Shown: positions 60,959-64,000 of the stretch, piece after piece | Position numbering within the stretch: the first letter of the stretch is position 1 | How the letters are laid out: each line of letters starts with the position of its first letter | Source: Flavonifractor sp. AGMB03687 | GTDB lineage: Bacteria; Bacillota; Clostridia; Oscillospirales; Oscillospiraceae | Direction of reading: 5' to 3' | Assembly: GCF_017811815.1 (NCBI RefSeq) | Contig: NZ_JADKZI010000004.1 | Location: forward strand, 1 to 64,000 | DNA: 64,000 bases | Notes under the pieces: model-generated | The model's database searches: none | The model's input: the letters and a program-made list of their open reading frames with translations, nothing else | Told to the model about the DNA's origin: nothing | Position numbers and translations under genes: made by a program

Positions 60959-61516
60959 TTACAATTCTTCACCCGCCCGGTAGGCCAGCACCACGTACTC
61001 CCAGTGCTCCTCCGCCTCGGGCCGGGGGACGCTGTGCTCCTCCAGATAGTGCTCCACCAGCTCCATCAGTTCCTTCCGCTGGGCGGTATCCAGATGGAGG
61101 GCGCCGAACCGGAGAGCGCCGTAGTCGTGCAGCTGCTCCTCGTCATAGCGGTATACATTCTCCAGCATGCTGCGGAAGGTGCTGTCCACCAGGTTGGCCG
61201 CCAGGGCCTCCCGCTCCCCCTGGAAGGCGTCCTTCCGCCCCAGGCAGAGCCGCAGCTTCACATCCCGCATCTGGTAATAAGTCGTCTTGCTGCCGTCCGA
61301 CCGGGTTCCCTCCTGGGCGGACACCAGCCCCATTTTGACCAGCTTGTTCAGGTGACTGTGGGCTGCGTTGGGCGAAAGCTGCATCAGCTCCGCCACCCGG
61401 TTGGCCGACAGGGGCCTTGCCACCAGCCGCAGCAGATGGATCATCTCCTGCCGCACCGGATTGAGCATGACCCGGAACTGCTTCTTTTCTGTGAGGTCGA
61501 TCGTATAATCCACCAA
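60959..61516 (-). CDS. ArsR-like winged-helix regulator
   Basis: The 185-residue protein has an N-terminal winged helix of the ArsR/HTH_20 type (MLNPVRQEMIHLLRLVARPL, SANRVAELMQLSPNAAHSHL, KLVKMGLVSAQEGTRSDGSK). A helical C-terminal part of about 100 residues follows and could be for ligand binding or dimer formation. The start is TTG at 61516; GTG at 61513 is equally close to GGGGG. A 9-base-arm palindrome upstream (61574-61601) is a candidate operator. Divergence from the antiporter is not the case: both run on the - strand, and the regulator is downstream. Confidence 0.82.
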   Translation of the reverse strand: MVDYTIDLTEKKQFRVMLNPVRQEMIHLLRLVARPLSANRVAELMQLSPNAAHSHLNKLVKMGLVSAQEGTRSDGSKTTYYQMRDVKLRLCLGRKDAFQGEREALAANLVDSTFRSMLENVYRYDEEQLHDYGALRFGALHLDTAQRKELMELVEHYLEEHSVPRPEAEEHWEYVVLAYRAGEEL

Positions 61517-61573
61517 CGTGGTCCCCCTTTACCGTCAAGCCGCCTATATTCTCTCGATATATGACGCGGCCTT

Positions 61574-61601
61574 TGTTATCATTCCAACAATTATGATAAC
61601 A
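61574..61601. promoter_or_regulatory. candidate operator upstream of the ArsR-like gene
   Basis: TGTTATCAT, ten bases, ATGATAACA: a perfect inverted repeat with 9-base arms, about 60 bases upstream of the start. A second short repeat (TTACC-GTTT-GGTAA, 61603-61616) adjoins it. Confidence 0.6.
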
Positions 61602-61656
61602 CTTACCGTTTGGTAATGGCAAGAGGTTTTGCCTTTCCGGGCACATTTTTTCCGGT

Positions 61657-63267
61657 TTATGCCGGTTTGCCGTTATCCGCCTCGCTGACCACCAGCGTAT
61701 CTCCCGGATGGAGCACGGTGCCCCCTTTGGGCACGGCGGTGGTACCGTCCGCCCGGCGGACCAGCACGATGAGCACCTCCGCCGGCAGGTTCAGCTCCCG
61801 GATGGTGCGGCCGATCCAGTCTTTATGCTCCGCTACCGGCAATTCCCGCAGGCTGACGCCGCCGTCGTCCTGATAGACCGGCGTACTCACCACCAGCAGG
61901 TCCCCCGCACGGATCACCGTGCTGCCGTTGGGGATGAGACTCTCCTCCCCCCGGCGGATGGTAACCACCAGGGCGTCGGCGGGTAGGTGGCACTCCCCCA
62001 CCGGCTTCCCCTCCCAGGGGTGTCCGGGACCAATACGGAACCGGGTCAGATGGAGCTGACGCTGGTCCTGGTAGTCGTTGAAGGTACGGCTGACACTGTC
62101 CTCGGTATCCACCATGTCCAGCCGCCGGGCCACCAGAGGCAGCAGGGAGCCCTGAACGGCCACCGACAGCAGGGCGATACAGAACACGATGTGAAACAGG
62201 TCGTGACCGATCTCCGCCCCACTGGCCAGCGCCATAATGGCAAACACGATGGAGGCCGCGCCCCGCAAACCGGCCCAGGACACCAGCAGGCACTGCCGCA
62301 GGGAGCACCGGAAGGGTTTGAGCAGCAGGAAGACCGCCGCAGGCCGGGCCACCAAGGTGAGGAAAAGGGCGATGGCCACCGCCGGCAGCAGTACCTGGGG
62401 CATCTGCCGCGGAAAAGCCAGCAGACCCAGCAAGAAGAAGATGAGGATCTGGGCCAGACCGGTGAGTCCGTCAAAGAAGTGGACCAGAGCGGCCTTGTGG
62501 GGGATCCTAGCGTTGCCCAGCAGGATACCGGCCAGATAGGCCCCCAGGTAGCCGTTGCCTCCTACCGCCGCGGGCAGCGCGTAGGCCAACAAAGCGGCGG
62601 CCAGCACAAAGATAGAGTCCAGACCGTCAGACAAAGTGAGCCGCCGCAGCACCAGAATGGACAGCCAGGCCACTGCAAGTCCCAGAGCTGCGCCAAAGAC
62701 CACCTGGGCAAAGACCATCCAAATAAGGCTGCCGCTCTCCCCCACTCCCATGAGGGAAAGGGCGATCATGGTCAACATATAGGACACCGGGTCATTGCTG
62801 CCGCTCTCCAGCTCCAGCAGAGAGGCGGTGTGATCCCGCAGACTCAGCTTCTTGGAGCGCAGGATGGAGAACACCGACGCCGCGTCGGTGGAGCTGATCA
62901 CCGCGCCGGTGAGGAAGCTGGCCAGAGGGGGAAAGCCCAGCACAAAAAAGCAGAAGAGGGCGGTCAGCAGAGCGGTCACCGCCACGCCCAGGGTGGAGAG
63001 CACCACCGCCCGGGCCGCCGCCGGTTTGGCCGCCTCCCACCGGGTGCCGAAGCCGCCGTAGAACATGATGAAGATGAGAGCCACCGAGCAGATCTGTTCT
63101 GCCGCCTTGAAATCATCAAAGGGGATGCGAAGCAGCCCATCGGAGCCAAAGAGCATGCCCAGGGCCATGAACAGCAGCAGAGCCGGCACCCCCGCCCGCT
63201 GGGAAAAGCGGCTGGCCAAGATACAGGCCACCAGCACCACACCACAAAAAAGCAGCATATATACCAT
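61657..63267 (-). CDS. CPA1-type cation/proton antiporter with TrkA-C domains
   Basis: From the ATG at 63267 (GAGGAGGAAATGG overlap) the protein has 536 residues. It has 12-13 membrane helices of the NhaP2/CPA1 type, including SSTDAASVFSILRSKKLSL and ELESGSNDPVSYMLTMIALS with the ND pair of electroneutral antiporters, and SWAGLRGAASIVFAIMAL. Two cytoplasmic TrkA_C (RCK_C) domains follow (about 395-460 and 465-530). It exchanges K+ or Na+ for H+; nucleotide binding to the RCK_C domains could gate it. Confidence 0.93.
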   Translation of the reverse strand: MVYMLLFCGVVLVACILASRFSQRAGVPALLLFMALGMLFGSDGLLRIPFDDFKAAEQICSVALIFIMFYGGFGTRWEAAKPAAARAVVLSTLGVAVTALLTALFCFFVLGFPPLASFLTGAVISSTDAASVFSILRSKKLSLRDHTASLLELESGSNDPVSYMLTMIALSLMGVGESGSLIWMVFAQVVFGAALGLAVAWLSILVLRRLTLSDGLDSIFVLAAALLAYALPAAVGGNGYLGAYLAGILLGNARIPHKAALVHFFDGLTGLAQILIFFLLGLLAFPRQMPQVLLPAVAIALFLTLVARPAAVFLLLKPFRCSLRQCLLVSWAGLRGAASIVFAIMALASGAEIGHDLFHIVFCIALLSVAVQGSLLPLVARRLDMVDTEDSVSRTFNDYQDQRQLHLTRFRIGPGHPWEGKPVGECHLPADALVVTIRRGEESLIPNGSTVIRAGDLLVVSTPVYQDDGGVSLRELPVAEHKDWIGRTIRELNLPAEVLIVLVRRADGTTAVPKGGTVLHPGDTLVVSEADNGKPA

Positions 63268-63288
63268 CCATTTCCTCCTCTCATTGAG

Positions 63289-63320
63289 AAAACAGCTCCG
63301 GTCCTGTTTGGGCCGGAGCT
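63289..63320 (-). terminator. terminator of the ABC permease operon
   Basis: CAGCTCCGG and CCGGAGCTG form the stem; on the - strand TTTTCTC follows. Confidence 0.8.
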
Positions 63321-63340
63321 GCTGTATCGATCCGTGAAAA

Positions 63341-64000
63341 TTACGGTCGGGAGCGTCTGCTGTCAAACCGGGGGTCCAGAGCGTCCCGCAGGCCATCCCC
63401 GATCCCCGCCAGGCAGAGCACCGTCAGAATAATACACAGGCCCGGCGGCACCCACACCCAGGGCCGGGTGGTGAGCACCGTCAGATTACTGGCGTACTGG
63501 ATCATATTGCCCCAGGAGGCCTGGGGGGTACGGATGCCGAATCCCAGAAAGCTGAGACTGGACTCCGACAGGATGGCCCGCCCCGCCCGCAGGGGGATGG
63601 AACACCACACCGGGGATACCACATTGGGCAGCACGTTGCGCCGCAGGATGGTGCCCGTCCGAGCGCCCAGCGCCTTGGCCGCCAGCACATATTCCCGCTC
63701 CCGCACTGCCAGGGTATTGCCGTACACCAGCCGGGCGATACCGGTCCAGCCCAGCAGGCCCAGCACCAGCACGATATTGCTGGCCGATGGACCTACCACC
63801 GTCACCAGGCAGAGCACCAGCACGATGGAAGGAAAGGTCTGGAAAATGTCGGCCAGCCGCATAATCCAGAACTCCCAGGCACCCCGGCGGTAACCCGCCA
63901 GCAGACCCAGGGGCACGCCTACGGCCGCGCTGATGGCGGCGGAGGTCAGGCCGATGAACAAAGACACCCGCCCGCCGCTAAACAGCCGGGCCAGCAGATC
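63341..64000 (-). CDS. ABC transporter permease, DppC/OppC-like, 5' end outside the window
   Basis: The visible 219 residues hold the core of a BPD_transp_1 permease: about five membrane helices and the EAA-like loop (EREYVLAAKALGARTGTILR, then NVLPNVV), plus the typical LSESSLSFLGFGIRTPQASW and WGNMIQYA near the C-terminus. It is the inner-membrane part of a peptide or nickel importer. The frame stays open to base 64000 (LLARLFSGGRVSLF), so the GTG at 63967 is not the true start. Confidence 0.92.
   Translation of the reverse strand, partial: DLLARLFSGGRVSLFIGLTSAAISAAVGVPLGLLAGYRRGAWEFWIMRLADIFQTFPSIVLVLCLVTVVGPSASNIVLVLGLLGWTGIARLVYGNTLAVREREYVLAAKALGARTGTILRRNVLPNVVSPVWCSIPLRAGRAILSESSLSFLGFGIRTPQASWGNMIQYASNLTVLTTRPWVWVPPGLCIILTVLCLAGIGDGLRDALDPRFDSRRSRP

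Noticed and set aside
1-64000. CRISPR arrays, rRNA genes, complete tRNA genes, insertion sequence transposases
   Set aside because: None seen on reading both strands; the only tRNA-like sequence is the 3' fragment ending at 21867.

Overview
The window looks like a chromosome segment of a gut Clostridia (Firmicutes) of the Oscillospiraceae type, such as a relative of Flavonifractor, Lawsonibacter or Intestinimonas. Evidence: the linked murB-rapZ-yvcK-whiA block, an IreB-family protein, an acyl-CoA dehydratase activase, EtfBA, ribosome sites of the AAGGAGG type, and visibly GC-rich coding DNA from about 21.9 kb onward. The placement is inferred from gene content only; no 16S gene is present.

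Positions 1 to about 21,867 are a lower-GC mosaic of integrative and conjugative element parts, now probably immobile. From the left it holds a MobV relaxase, a short RepA_N-type replication protein and a cysteine-rich protein. Then come a three-gene + strand cargo (small unknown protein, XRE regulator, ankyrin protein) framed by an inverted pair of palindromic repeats, a truncated tyrosine integrase, a Xis-like HTH protein overlapping a MazF-type toxin, and a sigma-70-like regulator. Next lie three - strand cargo modules. Each is followed by one copy of the same 551-bp unit, which encodes a 138-residue OmpR-type winged-helix protein without a receiver domain, preceded by two conserved hairpins. 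Module 1 is a two-component system, an ABC transporter and a VanY-like carboxypeptidase (cell-envelope or peptide-antibiotic response). Module 2 is a two-component system with an exported acidic protein. Module 3 is an HTH protein, a membrane protein, a lipoprotein and a receiver-only protein. A broken piece of a Tn1549-type relaxase is wedged against the third copy. The element ends at the 3' part of a tRNA-Ser gene (ends 21,867), the expected attachment-site signature.

Positions 21.9 to 64 kb are host backbone. In order: a conserved membrane protein, a MATE transporter, a GNAT protein, a split two-gene CoA-dehydratase activase system, a PadR/HAAS-adhesin-like operon with a well-formed promoter and operator, malQ, a DUF4358-like lipoprotein and a ClpC-type ATPase, a ferredoxin, brnQ, a GH25 lysozyme, murB-rapZ-yvcK-whiA, a zinc-ribbon protein, dnaE, cls, a serpin, an IreB-family protein, a ferredoxin-like protein with etfBA, a YczE/YitT-like membrane protein, a radical SAM/SPASM protein and dinB. 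Then come two tandem sigma factor plus membrane-protein pairs, an FMN riboswitch controlling a RibU-like ECF transporter, a SLOG-like protein, an ArsR-like regulator with a candidate operator, a cation/proton antiporter, and a dipeptide-type ABC permease cut by the window edge. Most backbone transcription units end in strong hairpins that lie between convergent genes.

The most unusual structure is the array of 551-bp regulator units interleaved with sensory/envelope modules in the mobile region, including a receiver-only protein directly upstream of a receiver-less winged-helix protein.
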